Assembly (NCBI RefSeq): GCF_003403015.1
Contig: NZ_QURL01000009.1
Coordinates: 88,060 to 152,059, forward strand
Origin: Fulvimarina endophytica
Lineage (GTDB): Bacteria > Pseudomonadota > Alphaproteobacteria > Rhizobiales > Rhizobiaceae
Length of the DNA: 64,000 bases
Direction of reading: 5' to 3'
Shown here: positions 1 through 8,338 of the stretch, one piece after another
How positions within the stretch are numbered: position 1 is the stretch's first letter
How the letters are laid out: the number at the start of each line of letters is the position of its first letter
Notes under the pieces: model-generated
Told to the model about the DNA's origin: nothing
What the model saw: the letters and a program-made list of their open reading frames with translations, nothing else
Databases searched by the model: none
Translations under genes and position numbers: made by a program

Positions 1-361
1 CTTGAGCTGGGAGCGCGCGGGGCGCGATCTGAAACTCTGGGTCGCCGATACCGGGATCGGCATCCCGGCAAGCGAGATCGGCAAGCTCGGAATGCCCTTC
101 GTCCAGGCCGAGGCCGCGCTGTCGCGCAAATACGAAGGCACCGGTCTCGGCCTCGCCTATGTCCGTGGCATGAGCGAACTGCATGGCGGGACGATGTCGA
201 TCATCAGCCAGGAAGGAACCGGCACCACGATCACCCTCGATTTGCCTCTCGTCCCGCGCCAGGCGGCCAATACCGAAGATCAGAACATCGTAGCGTTGAA
301 CCATGCCCGCAAAAGCCAGAACGACGGTCTCTCCCATGCAACGCAGCGCCGGACGGCTTGA
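1..361 (+). CDS. C-terminal part of a sensor histidine kinase (PleC/PdhS-like), cut by the window edge
   Basis: The reading frame is open from the left edge, so only the end of the ATP-binding (HATPase_c) domain is present. The G1 box DTGIGI lies near residue 17, followed by an F-box region FVQAEAALSRKYEGTGLGLA that contains the G2 box. That combined motif is typical of PleC, DivJ and PdhS cell-cycle kinases of alphaproteobacteria. The HisKA domain and any sensor region lie outside the window. About 35 polar residues follow the domain before the TGA. The next gene starts inside this one, suggesting translational coupling. The kinase class is secure, the PleC/PdhS subgroup is inferred, and the partner regulator is not visible. 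Confidence 0.85.
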   Translation, partial: LSWERAGRDLKLWVADTGIGIPASEIGKLGMPFVQAEAALSRKYEGTGLGLAYVRGMSELHGGTMSIISQEGTGTTITLDLPLVPRQAANTEDQNIVALNHARKSQNDGLSHATQRRTA

Positions 362-1133
362 CGGTCTCGGCCGGCTGGCTGGATCGCTGGCGGTCGGCGG
401 CTCGCGCCTCGCCGCTGGCGCTGCGGCGCAGATGCGCCGCCACCCGGTGGCCTCGGCCGGCTCGGCCGTGTTCGGCGCCTTCTTCGTCTGGGTCGCGGCC
501 AATGCCCTCTACGCCCAGACCGGCCATCATCCGGCCCCACTGGTCGCCACGCGCGGCATGCCCGCGCCGAGCCTCGACGCCGCGGCCGAACCCGATCCGA
601 TGGTGCGCGAGCTCCAGATGGCTCTGGCGACCGCCGGCCTCTACACCCGAACCATCGACGGGCGCTTCGGCTCGGGCACGAAGGACGCGATCGAGGCGTT
701 CCAGCGCCAGAACGGTCTCGCCGTGACCGGAACGCCGACGCCCGATCTTCTCGACGCCGTCCGCAAGGTCGCCGTCGCATCGCTTCCCAGCCCCTCGCGC
801 AAGCCGGCGGACTGGACCGATGCCGAGGAGCGCGAACTCCCGGAGACGAACGATGCCGGGCGCGGCGGGCGGGTGGTCGAGACGGCCGATTCGCTCTCCT
901 CGATCATCGCGGGCGACGAAGCCGAGACCCTGCGCCGGGACGAACTCGTGAAGAAGATCCAGACCGGCCTGACGGCGATCAGCGTCGCCGATCTCAGCGC
1001 CGACGGCATCGCCGGGGCAAGGACCCGGGCGGCGATCGAGAAGTTCGAGATGCTGGAAGGCATGGACGTGACCGGCGAGCCTCGCCCCGAGCTCCTGGAG
1101 CAGCTCATCCGCATCGGCGCTCTGCCGGGGTGA
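303..1133 (+). CDS. Membrane-anchored protein with two peptidoglycan-binding domains
   Basis: A 276-residue protein with one hydrophobic segment (about residues 50-72, ending in ALYAQ) that should anchor it in the inner membrane. Two PG_binding_1-type repeats follow. The first is about residues 98-152, with the pattern LQ..L...GLYT..IDG.FG..T..AI..FQ. The second is about residues 215-270 and reads IQTGLTAI.....DGIAG..TRAAIEKFE. The family binds peptidoglycan non-catalytically. No catalytic domain is visible. The start at 303 overlaps the kinase by 59 bp. An internal ATG at 336 is an alternative, and neither has a strong ribosome-binding site. Co-transcription with the kinase is likely, and a sensing or envelope-scaffold role is inferred. 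Confidence 0.82.
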   Translation: MPAKARTTVSPMQRSAGRLDGLGRLAGSLAVGGSRLAAGAAAQMRRHPVASAGSAVFGAFFVWVAANALYAQTGHHPAPLVATRGMPAPSLDAAAEPDPMVRELQMALATAGLYTRTIDGRFGSGTKDAIEAFQRQNGLAVTGTPTPDLLDAVRKVAVASLPSPSRKPADWTDAEERELPETNDAGRGGRVVETADSLSSIIAGDEAETLRRDELVKKIQTGLTAISVADLSADGIAGARTRAAIEKFEMLEGMDVTGEPRPELLEQLIRIGALPG

Positions 1134-1243
1134 ACCCGGATCGATCGGCGCTCCACGGGATCGTGGGCATACCGTCGCCGGGCCCCGAGATCGGGCCCGC
1201 CGCGCCTGTCCTTCGGGCGGCGCGGCTGGTATAGGCTCGCCCC

Positions 1244-1576
1244 ATGCGGATCACCTCGGAACTCTTCGTCGCCCAGCTCGTGCGGCGTGTATTCAACGAT
1301 GGCGGCTTTGCCGCGGTCGAGCGAAAGGGCGCGGCCTCGGCGGGCGCGATCTTCGTGACCTGCCGCGACCGGCAGGGCCGTGTGATCCTCCATGCCCCGG
1401 CCATTCAGAGCCTCGTCGAGAACGGCGACGGCCGGGCCTTCATGCGCGAGGAGATCGCCGACGAGGAGGCGCTGCGGACCCGTTTCGAGCGCGAGGCGCG
1501 GTTCGATCCCGATTTCTGGCTCGTCGAGATCGAGACCGATGCGCCCGAGACCTATCTGGACATCGTCGAGACCTGA
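1244..1576 (+). CDS. DUF1491 family protein
   Basis: A 110-residue cytoplasmic protein matching the DUF1491 pattern: an opening RITSELFVAQLVRR, a central AIFV..RDRQGRV strand, and an acidic end with the motif RFDPDFWLVEIE. It has no signal peptide, membrane segment or obvious catalytic residues. DUF1491 is common in Hyphomicrobiales and has no assigned function. It sits 110 bp after the peptidoglycan-binding gene on the same strand, so it may belong to that transcription unit. Start at the ATG, 1244. Family membership is fairly certain; function is unknown. Confidence 0.85.
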   Translation: MRITSELFVAQLVRRVFNDGGFAAVERKGAASAGAIFVTCRDRQGRVILHAPAIQSLVENGDGRAFMREEIADEEALRTRFEREARFDPDFWLVEIETDAPETYLDIVET

Positions 1577-1935
1577 GAGCTTCGTCTCGTCTCGCGCCCC
1601 TGCGGCGCGGCGACGGGCGGGACCGTTGGCCGCGGACGCGCGACGGCCTTGTTCATGCCATCTGTCTGCCGCAGAAGGCGGGCCTTAATCGCGGGCGCCC
1701 GAACCGGACCGGCATGAGCGGATGTTTCACATGAAACGGGCCGATGCGCGCAAGGACCGGTTTTCGGTTGCTCCGCTGCCTTGTTATAGACCCTCATGGA
1801 CGAGATCCGTTCTAAAGACCGGGTGATGGACCCGGCGCTCGCCCGCGAACGCGGTTTCGCCACGAGGATGATTCGGCCGTTCCCGGCGGTCAGGCTTTCG
1901 CCCGCCCGGGCTTCATTCCGATCGAAGGAGGTTCG
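1577..1935. other. Non-coding gap containing a parS-like palindrome
   Basis: This 359-bp gap before the AsmA gene holds no convincing gene. Its main landmark is the parS-like palindrome at 1723-1738. A possible -10 element (TATAGA, 1785-1790) lies just before an ATG at 1796 that opens a 52-codon frame ending at 1954, inside the AsmA gene. That frame is too short and unfamiliar to call. A strong ribosome-binding site (AAGGAGG, 1925-1931) belongs to the AsmA gene. Confidence 0.5.
1723..1738. promoter_or_regulatory. parS-like 16-bp palindrome (candidate ParB site)
   Basis: The sequence TGTTTCACATGAAACG matches the widely conserved parS consensus TGTTTCACGTGAAACA at 14 of 16 positions. Differences are one central base and the last base. 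It lies in a non-coding gap, as many parS sites do. ParB binds parS near the replication origin to load the segregation complex. parA and parB are not in this window. I found only this one near-match by eye, so a chance palindrome remains possible. Confidence 0.45.
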
Positions 1936-3801
1936 ATGCGTCCAAGACCCCTGAAACGCCGATGGATCTGGGGGATCGGAAGCCTCGTCGCCCTCGCCGC
2001 GCTCATCGTTCTCCTGCCCCGCTTCGTCCTCGCATCCGACGGGGCGCGCGCCGAACTCGTCCAGCGGATCGAGACCTTGACGGGCGAGCCGGCGGCGATC
2101 TCGGGTCCGGTCGAATTCGACCTGTTTCCGCGCGCCCGGCTCGTGGCCGACCGCATCGCCATCGGCACGGCCGCCGAGACGCGGATCGAGCGCATCATCG
2201 CCGATTTCGATCCGATCGACGCGCTCTTCGGCGAGGCCCGGATCTCGCGCATCGTCCTCGTGCGCCCCGAACGCGACGGCGCGTCCGTCCCGCCCGCCGA
2301 TCCGGCCGGCACAGGGGCCGTCGCCGGCCCGGAGCGGCGAGCCCGCGATTCGGCGGCCTTCGTCGCCGACCTTGCGGAACTCGCGCGCGGTGCGATCGAC
2401 CGTCTCGACGATCTGCAGATCCTCGTCATCCGCAACGGCATCTGGCGCTCGAGCGAGGAGACGTTCGGGCCGAACGGGATCAGCAATGCCAATCTGACCA
2501 TCACCCGCGCCTCCAATCTGAGCGCCTTCCAGATGGTGGGCGACTTCGTGTGGAACGGCGTTCCGGCGACTATGGAGATGAATCTCGCCTCCACCCAGCG
2601 CCTGAAGGCCGGGCAGGAGAGCGCCGTCGACTTCGACCTGTCCTCCCCGACCCTCGATCTGAATTTCGAGGGCCAGGTAGCCTTCGATCCCGCGCCGACC
2701 CTTCTCGGCAGATTCGAGGCCAGGGGCGATTCCTTTGCGCGCACGGCGGCCTGGCTGTCGGATACGCGCACCGAGATCCCCGATCTCGGTGCGGTGTCGC
2801 TCACGGGCAGTCTCGTCCTCGAAGGGCGCATGCTCGCCGTGAACGATGCCGAATTGCGCGTGGCCGGCAGCGCCGGGCGCGGGGCGCTCGAATACGATCT
2901 CGATCGCGACCATGTGGACGGAACCCTCGCCTTCTCGACCCTCGACCTGACGCCGATCGCCGAGGCGATCGTGCCGCTCCCGAGCGGGCCGTTCGGCATG
3001 ATGCGCCCGATCAATGTGGATTTCGCCTCGACGGCCGATCTCGCCCTGCGGCTTTCGGCCGACGAGGCCCGCTTCGGCTCGCTCGCCTTCGCCAATATGG
3101 CTGCCGTCCTCACCGTCGGCGGGGGATCGGTCGGTCTCGAACTCGGCGATGCCTCCTTCTATGGCGGACGCGCCTATGGACGCCTGTCGCTTTCGGGCGG
3201 CGCCGATCCGGTCCTGTCGGGCGAACTGAACGGCTCGGGCGTCGATCTCGGCGCGGTCTCCAACGCCTTCGGAACGCCGGTGCTCGTCCTTTCGGGCAAT
3301 GGCCGGGTCGGGGCGAACATTTCGGCGCCGGCCGAGGACTGGCGCACGATCGCAAGGAGCGCCGAGACGCAGCTGACCCTGTCTGCGGCCGATGGCAGCC
3401 TGTCGGGATTCGATCCCTCGGTCTTCGCCACCGCCGGCACCCGCTCGATCTATAGCGGCATCACGGGCGGCAGCCTTCCCTTCGAGGAGCTGAAGGCCGA
3501 TCTGCGGGGCTACGGGACCGAGGTCACCGTGCGCTCCCTCAGCCTCGGCAATGCGAACGACCTCCTGGAAATGAGCGGCAGGGCCGACCCGGTGGAGGGC
3601 CGGATCGCCCTCGACGGGCGCTCGCGAAGCCTTCCCCAGACCGCTTCGAGCGGAACGAGGAGCGGCGAGTTCACCGCCCCGAAACCAATTTCGTTCAAGG
3701 TGGAGGGAGTTTGGCCCGATCTGCGTGTCGTCACGGACGGGCCGGCGGCCTCGCCCAGCGATGCGTCCGGCATCGCGGCCGGAGGGTCCGCCGCACCCTG
3801 A
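1936..3801 (+). CDS. AsmA family protein (envelope biogenesis)
   Basis: A 621-residue protein with an N-terminal membrane segment (about residues 10-31, IGSLVALAALIVLLPRFVL) followed by a long, beta-rich periplasmic region. The early GEPAAISGPVEFDLFPRARLVADRI block is the conserved AsmA N-terminal pattern, and the LALRLSADEARFGSLAFANM region is the usual AsmA_2 repeat type. AsmA-like proteins (chorein-type, tube-forming) support outer-membrane lipid or protein assembly, and the exact cargo here is unknown. The start is supported by AAGGAGG at 1925-1931. The stop lies 22 bp before the next gene, so the two are probably co-transcribed. The C-terminal 25 residues are low-complexity Gly/Ala/Ser. 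Confidence 0.85.
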   Translation: MRPRPLKRRWIWGIGSLVALAALIVLLPRFVLASDGARAELVQRIETLTGEPAAISGPVEFDLFPRARLVADRIAIGTAAETRIERIIADFDPIDALFGEARISRIVLVRPERDGASVPPADPAGTGAVAGPERRARDSAAFVADLAELARGAIDRLDDLQILVIRNGIWRSSEETFGPNGISNANLTITRASNLSAFQMVGDFVWNGVPATMEMNLASTQRLKAGQESAVDFDLSSPTLDLNFEGQVAFDPAPTLLGRFEARGDSFARTAAWLSDTRTEIPDLGAVSLTGSLVLEGRMLAVNDAELRVAGSAGRGALEYDLDRDHVDGTLAFSTLDLTPIAEAIVPLPSGPFGMMRPINVDFASTADLALRLSADEARFGSLAFANMAAVLTVGGGSVGLELGDASFYGGRAYGRLSLSGGADPVLSGELNGSGVDLGAVSNAFGTPVLVLSGNGRVGANISAPAEDWRTIARSAETQLTLSAADGSLSGFDPSVFATAGTRSIYSGITGGSLPFEELKADLRGYGTEVTVRSLSLGNANDLLEMSGRADPVEGRIALDGRSRSLPQTASSGTRSGEFTAPKPISFKVEGVWPDLRVVTDGPAASPSDASGIAAGGSAAP

Positions 3802-3823
3802 TCTCACAAAAGGCTGCCGCGTC

Positions 3824-4996
3824 ATGCCTCGCTCAACGTCCCTCGTCGTCCTCGCCGCCGCCGGGCTGATCCTGCAGGTTTCGACGCAGGCCTCCGCCCG
3901 CAACGCCCCGCCCGCCGCCTGCGCCATCGCCTTCCACGATGCGCTGAAGGGCGAGGCGAGGGCGCGCTTCGAGGCGATCGCGCCGATCCGGAAGGCGATC
4001 GCGACGGGCAGGTCGGCCCCGGTGCCAGCATCGGCGGCGACGGGCACGGTCTCGCGCTTCGTCTTCGATCCGCCCCGGGTGCGCCGGGACAAGGAGGAGA
4101 TGCGCGCCCTCAAGACGGCCGGCGATCTTCTGAAGAGCGCGGGGCGGCCGGAATGGTCGGCGAGCGCCAACAGCCGGTGGATCGTCGATCGCGTGATCGC
4201 CGATCTCACCGATTTCATGGATCAGGACGTGACGCCCTTCATGTGCGGCGGTGTCGAGACCTATGTCGCGACGCTGGAAGCCTATCTCGATCGCATCGAG
4301 GGGCCGCAGCCGGCGGCGTTGGCCGGGCTCGTTTCGGCTCAGAGCGAGCGCGCCGGAAAGAGCCTTGCCGCGGCGAAGGCCGCGATGCGCCCCGTGCCGC
4401 TTCCGACCTATGCGCCCGAATACCGCCCGATCGCCGTTCTCGACGGGACGACGACCGAGGGCGCCCCGGTGACGGTGGAACTGAGGCGCGGCATGGGGCC
4501 GGAGATCCCTGGCCGCGACCTGACGCGCCCGGCCGCCCCGAGCGCCGCGCAGGAGGTCTTCGGCCCCCCGTTCGACCCGGCCCTGCCGCCCAAGCGTCCC
4601 ATGGCGCCGCCGCCGCTCGCGAGCGAGCGCGACCGAATCGCGGCGATCAACGCCCTCATGTCGCTGGCTCGGGACGGCGGGTTCCTGCCCGAGCGCTCCT
4701 CCATGCTTCAGGGGCCGGCCGCCGGTGTGGCCGGCAGGCCCGTCCTCGCGAGGCTTTCGGCGGCGAAGGGCGCTCTCGACCTGCGCGCGGCCGGCTCGGC
4801 TCCCGATCCGGTCGCCTATCGCGGTCTCGTCGAGGCTCTCTCGGATATCGAACTCGTCGATCATCTCGCCCATGCCGAGAGCGAAGGTCCGAGGCAGGAC
4901 CCCTTGCTCGCATCGGTGCGCGCGACCTTCGAGGCGATCCTCGTCGCCCAGAAGACGGCCGTCCGCTCGGAAATCGAGACCGCGCAATCGCAATAG
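3824..4996 (+). CDS. Exported protein of unknown function
   Basis: A 390-residue protein starting at the ATG at 3824. An earlier in-frame start would overlap the AsmA gene and add a non-hydrophobic leader. Residues 1-24 form a clear signal peptide (SLVVLAAAGLILQ core, cleavage near ASA-RN), so it should reach the periplasm. The mature protein is rich in Ala, Arg and Pro, with a proline-rich middle section (about residues 220-265) and only two visible cysteines, near residues 32 and 142. I recognise no domain or catalytic motif. Its closeness to the AsmA gene suggests an envelope role, but that is only context. Confidence 0.7.
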   Translation: MPRSTSLVVLAAAGLILQVSTQASARNAPPAACAIAFHDALKGEARARFEAIAPIRKAIATGRSAPVPASAATGTVSRFVFDPPRVRRDKEEMRALKTAGDLLKSAGRPEWSASANSRWIVDRVIADLTDFMDQDVTPFMCGGVETYVATLEAYLDRIEGPQPAALAGLVSAQSERAGKSLAAAKAAMRPVPLPTYAPEYRPIAVLDGTTTEGAPVTVELRRGMGPEIPGRDLTRPAAPSAAQEVFGPPFDPALPPKRPMAPPPLASERDRIAAINALMSLARDGGFLPERSSMLQGPAAGVAGRPVLARLSAAKGALDLRAAGSAPDPVAYRGLVEALSDIELVDHLAHAESEGPRQDPLLASVRATFEAILVAQKTAVRSEIETAQSQ

Positions 4997-5150
4997 CGCG
5001 ATCCGGTCGCGGCAGGGCATCCTCCTCGCGCGCCGGCCGATATCTCTGCCCAGACATCTCGCGCCGTGCCCGGACCGATGGTTCGGGCAGCGGTTCGGCG
5101 CGGACACGATCATTCTTCGAGGTCCTTGTATCCGCCTCCTATGATTTCCA

Positions 5151-5173
5151 TTTACCATCCACTTGGATGGATA
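5151..5173. promoter_or_regulatory. Inverted repeat before the RHH regulator gene (candidate operator)
   Basis: The arms CCATCC (5155-5160) and GGATGG (5165-5170) surround the four-base spacer ACTT. They extend outward to TTTA on the left and ATAAA on the right with one bulged base. The repeat ends at the ribosome-binding site (AAAGGAG, 5172-5178) of the ribbon-helix-helix gene. That placement suits an autoregulatory operator, because such proteins usually bind short inverted repeats at their own promoter. Binding is inferred. Confidence 0.5.
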
Positions 5174-5186
5174 AAGGAGTTTCAGG

Positions 5187-5606
5187 ATGCCGAGGCGTGC
5201 GAAGGACGGGGCGGGTTCCTCGTCCGAAAGCGAGAAGATCACGATCAATCTCGGCCCGGTCGATCTCGGCCGGATCGATCTTCTGGTGGAGGAAGGCTTC
5301 TATGCCAACCGCACCGATCTCATCCGCACCGCCATCCGCAACCAGATTGCGCGCCACGAGGATGCGCTGAAGCAGAGCGTCGAGCGCCGCAGCCTCGATC
5401 TCGGTCTTCGCCGCTTCACGCGGCGCGATCTCGAAGCCGTCGTCGAGGCCGGCGAACGCCTGCGGATCGAGGTTCTCGGCCTTGCCGTGATCGATCCGGA
5501 CGTGCCGCCCGAACTTGCAGCGGACGCCATCGCCTCCCTGCGTGTCCTCGGCGCGCTCCAGGCCTCAGCCGGTGTGAAGTCCGCCTTGAAGGACCGCATG
5601 GCCTGA
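5187..5606 (+). CDS. Ribbon-helix-helix (CopG-type) transcriptional regulator
   Basis: A 139-residue protein. Residues 16-60 have the ribbon-helix-helix pattern: a beta strand KITINLGPVDLGRIDLLVE, a turn with the motif FYANRTDLIRTAIRNQ, and a second helix. Such proteins dimerise through the strand and insert it in the DNA major groove. The 80-residue C-terminal part is unfamiliar and may sense a ligand or multimerise. The ATG at 5187 has a good site (AAAGGAG, 5172-5178). Seventy bases downstream is a PHB-depolymerase-type esterase gene on the same strand, the likely co-regulated target. No toxin partner is present, so an antitoxin role is unlikely. Confidence 0.82.
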   Translation: MPRRAKDGAGSSSESEKITINLGPVDLGRIDLLVEEGFYANRTDLIRTAIRNQIARHEDALKQSVERRSLDLGLRRFTRRDLEAVVEAGERLRIEVLGLAVIDPDVPPELAADAIASLRVLGALQASAGVKSALKDRMA

Positions 5607-5676
5607 CGACCGCCATTTGCGCCGGATGCTTGATCCGGTGCCTCAGACATCAGCCAGACATCAGGAAGAACCGCCC

Positions 5677-6786
5677 ATGACCTCGTTTTCCGGCATCGAC
5701 ATGACCGAAGTGACGCGCCTGACGCGCCAGGGACGGCTGAAGGAGGCGATGGCGCTCCTGAAAGGTTCGGCCGCCGCCCCCGAGACGCCCCGGCCGGAAA
5801 CTCTCCGTCCCGAGGCGCGGCCGGGTGCTGCCGGGCCTTCGACCCGCGAAGAACTGCGGCGGACCGGGACGCGCACCGCCCGGCCGAACCGGGCCGAGCG
5901 GGCTGGCGCCGGGTCCGTGGCGCCTGAGCGTTTCGCGGAGCATCAGTTTCGCTGCGAGGCCGGAAGCCGGCCCTACAGGCTCTATGTTCCGGCCTCTCTC
6001 GACGAGCGGCATGAACCCGTGCCCCTCCTCGTCATGCTGCATGGCTGCACCCAGTCGCCGGACGATTTCGCGCGCGGCACTCGGATGAACACGCTTGCCG
6101 AACGGGACGGTTTCCTCGTCCTCTATCCCGGCCAGACGAAGTCGGCGAACATGTCGAAGTGCTGGAACTGGTTCTCGCCGGCGGACCAGCGGCGCGGCAC
6201 CGGCGAACCGGCGATCATCGCGGGCATGGTGCGCGAGGTGATGGCGAACCATGCCGTCGACCCGGCCCGCGTCTTCGCCGCCGGGCTCTCGGCTGGTGGT
6301 GCGGCGGCGGCGATCCTCGGCCAGAATTATCCCGATCTCTTCGCCGCGATCGGCGTCCATTCGGGCCTTGCCTGCGGAGCGGCGAAGGACATGCCCTCGG
6401 CCTTCGCGGCCATGAAGGGGCAGGGGGCGGGCCCGGGCGGGGGACGGGCGATCCCGGCCATCGTCTTCCAGGGCTCGGCCGACACGACCGTCGCGCCGGC
6501 CAATGCCGGGCGCGTCGGCGCCCAAGCGCTCGGCGGCGCCAGAACCACGCAGCACACTGAGACCGGACGCTCGCCGGGCGGCGTCTCCTATACCCGGATC
6601 GTCCACCAGGCGCCCGAGGTCAGGCGTCCGCTGCTCGAGACCTGGACGATCGTGGGCCTCGGCCATGCCTGGTCGGGCGGCAGTGCGGACGGCACCTATA
6701 CGGACCCGAAAGGACCCGATGCGAGCGCGGAGATGATCCGCTTCTTCGGCGAAGTCGCGGGGGCGCCGCTCGGTTCGACGCAATGA
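5677..6786 (+). CDS. PHB depolymerase family esterase
   Basis: A 369-residue alpha/beta hydrolase of the esterase PHB-depolymerase (LpqC-like) family. Visible motifs are the oxyanion-hole region LLVMLHGCTQSPDDFA, the conserved CWNWFSP block, the nucleophile elbow GLSAG with Ser205, an acid region FQGSADTTV and a catalytic His in GLGHAWSGG. The family hydrolyses short polyester or acyl-ester bonds. I see no signal peptide, so it probably acts in the cytoplasm, perhaps on intracellular polyhydroxybutyrate or oligomers. The ATG at 5677 gives MTSFSGIDMTEV and starts 70 bp after the upstream regulator gene. The region of residues 30-85 is a proline/arginine-rich linker. The true substrate cannot be read from sequence. 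Confidence 0.88.
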   Translation: MTSFSGIDMTEVTRLTRQGRLKEAMALLKGSAAAPETPRPETLRPEARPGAAGPSTREELRRTGTRTARPNRAERAGAGSVAPERFAEHQFRCEAGSRPYRLYVPASLDERHEPVPLLVMLHGCTQSPDDFARGTRMNTLAERDGFLVLYPGQTKSANMSKCWNWFSPADQRRGTGEPAIIAGMVREVMANHAVDPARVFAAGLSAGGAAAAILGQNYPDLFAAIGVHSGLACGAAKDMPSAFAAMKGQGAGPGGGRAIPAIVFQGSADTTVAPANAGRVGAQALGGARTTQHTETGRSPGGVSYTRIVHQAPEVRRPLLETWTIVGLGHAWSGGSADGTYTDPKGPDASAEMIRFFGEVAGAPLGSTQ

Positions 6787-6838
6787 TCCCGGGCTCGCGA
6801 AGCGCGTCGAGATCGTCCCCATCGTTGGGCGGCGCCCG

Positions 6839-7234
6839 TCATCGGTAGAAGAAGCAGCGCCCGACCTTCTGAGGCGGCACACGTCCCGCCTTCAGATCGG
6901 CGAGTTGAGGAAGATTGAGCCCCGCGCCACCGGTCACCCGATCAATGACGGCCTTGCTGGCCGGCGTCTCGTAGGCGCTCGTGGAGAGCGAGACATATCC
7001 ATTCCCCGCTCGAACCATTCCGGGGACCAGGACGCAGAAGTAGCTGTCACGGGTACCTCTCATAATCCAGCCCGCACGCCCGCCACGACTTTTGGTCATC
7101 GGACTGATCTGATACCCCTTCGCGGCAAGTTCCGGAAAGGAGGCGGCACTGGCAGTGCCGGGGAGCATCGCGGCGGCAAGGCCGATCGCTGCTGTCAGTC
7201 CAAGGCTGGTCGGGATGGCTCGAAACGCATGCAT
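6839..7234 (-). CDS. Small exported protein of unknown function
   Basis: A 131-residue protein with a signal peptide (about residues 1-31, TAAIGLAAAMLPGTASA, then SFPEL). The mature part is about 100 residues with two cysteines (YFCVLVPG and GRCFFYR) that could form a disulphide in the periplasm. It converges with the esterase gene, whose stop lies 52 bp away, and has its own promoter region in the 141-bp gap to 7376. No family is recognised. The composition is ordinary for the genome and the signal peptide is convincing, so it is probably a real gene. Confidence 0.68.
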   Translation of the reverse strand: MHAFRAIPTSLGLTAAIGLAAAMLPGTASAASFPELAAKGYQISPMTKSRGGRAGWIMRGTRDSYFCVLVPGMVRAGNGYVSLSTSAYETPASKAVIDRVTGGAGLNLPQLADLKAGRVPPQKVGRCFFYR

Positions 7235-7375
7235 CGGTCGGGTTCTCCGTCGCTTCCGTCAGGACAAGACAAGTCAGGTATCGCTGCGCGAGTTTATGGC
7301 AACCCAAGATGTAATTGCCGGCGGAGTCAGGTGCGCTCGAACCGGACCCCACCAACGAACAGGCGGTTTTAAGCG

Positions 7376-8311
7376 ATGAAGATACTGACCCGCGACGAGA
7401 CGATTTCGGCGCTGCCCTTCGACGGACTGATCCCGGCTCTCGATGCGGGGTTTCGTGACACAATCGAGGCGCCGCTGCGCCATCATCACTCGCTGGCCAA
7501 CGATGACGCGCCCGACGATACGCTGCTCCTGATGCCGGCCTGGGCGGCGAGCGGCTGGGGCGGCGTGAAGCTCGTCAACGTGCATCCGGGCAATGGGGCG
7601 CTCGGGCGTCCGGCCGTCACCGCGACCTATATCCTCTTCGACCGGGAGACCGGCGAGCACGTTCTGATGCTCGACGGGGGCGAACTCACCGCCCGGCGCA
7701 CCGTCGCGGCCTCTGCCCTTGCCGCCAAGCGCCTGGCGCGGCCGGACAGCCGCCGGCTTCTTCTCGTGGGGGCCGGGCGCATCGGCTCGGCGAGCCCCCA
7801 TGCCTTCAGGTCCGTGCTGCCGATCGAGACGGTGGAGGTGTGGAACCGGAGCGCCGAGGGCGCCGAGAGGCTGGTCGACCAGCTTCGGGAGGAGGGGTTC
7901 GACGCTCGTCCCGCACCCGATCTCGCCGAAGCGGTCGGGCGCGCCGACATCGTCTCCTGCGCGACGCTTGCGAGCGAGCCGATCCTGAAGGGCGAATGGC
8001 TGCGGCCGGGCCAGCACGTCGATCTGATCGGCAGCTTCCGGCCGGACATGCGCGAGGCGGACGACGAGGTGATGCGCCGGGCCCGCGTCTTCATCGACAC
8101 CGACCATGCCCGCAAGGAGTGCGGGGATATCCGCACTCCGATCGAGACCGGCGTCCTCGCCGAGGAGGATATCGCCGGCACGCTGGTCGATCTGTGCCGC
8201 GCGGACGCCTATCCGCGCGCCTGCGAAGACGAGATCACCCTGTTCAAGGGCGTGGGATCGGCGATCGAGGACCTGAGCGCGGCGATCCTCGCCGCCCGGG
8301 AGGTTCTCTGA
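7376..8311 (+). CDS. Ornithine cyclodeaminase / mu-crystallin family NAD(P)-binding enzyme
   Basis: A 311-residue protein of the ornithine cyclodeaminase/mu-crystallin family. The N-terminal substrate region has the motifs LLLMPAW and GVKLVNVHPGN, and the dinucleotide fold begins at the glycine-rich LLLVGAGRIGS (about residues 122-132). Members either deaminate ornithine to proline or reduce cyclic imines such as delta-1-pyrroline-2-carboxylate. Sequence motifs do not separate these, and the reductase type is at least as likely. It lies alone between a divergent exported-protein gene and convergent fabI. The start at 7376 lacks a strong ribosome-binding site. Confidence 0.85.
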   Translation: MKILTRDETISALPFDGLIPALDAGFRDTIEAPLRHHHSLANDDAPDDTLLLMPAWAASGWGGVKLVNVHPGNGALGRPAVTATYILFDRETGEHVLMLDGGELTARRTVAASALAAKRLARPDSRRLLLVGAGRIGSASPHAFRSVLPIETVEVWNRSAEGAERLVDQLREEGFDARPAPDLAEAVGRADIVSCATLASEPILKGEWLRPGQHVDLIGSFRPDMREADDEVMRRARVFIDTDHARKECGDIRTPIETGVLAEEDIAGTLVDLCRADAYPRACEDEITLFKGVGSAIEDLSAAILAAREVL

Positions 8312-8338
8312 ACCGCCGGCTCGCCGCCGACGGGGGCG

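Noticed and set aside
1796..1954. A 52-codon frame with a possible TATAGA element just before its ATG
   Set aside because: It is short, arginine-rich and overlaps the well-supported AsmA start. I see no family resemblance or ribosome-binding site.
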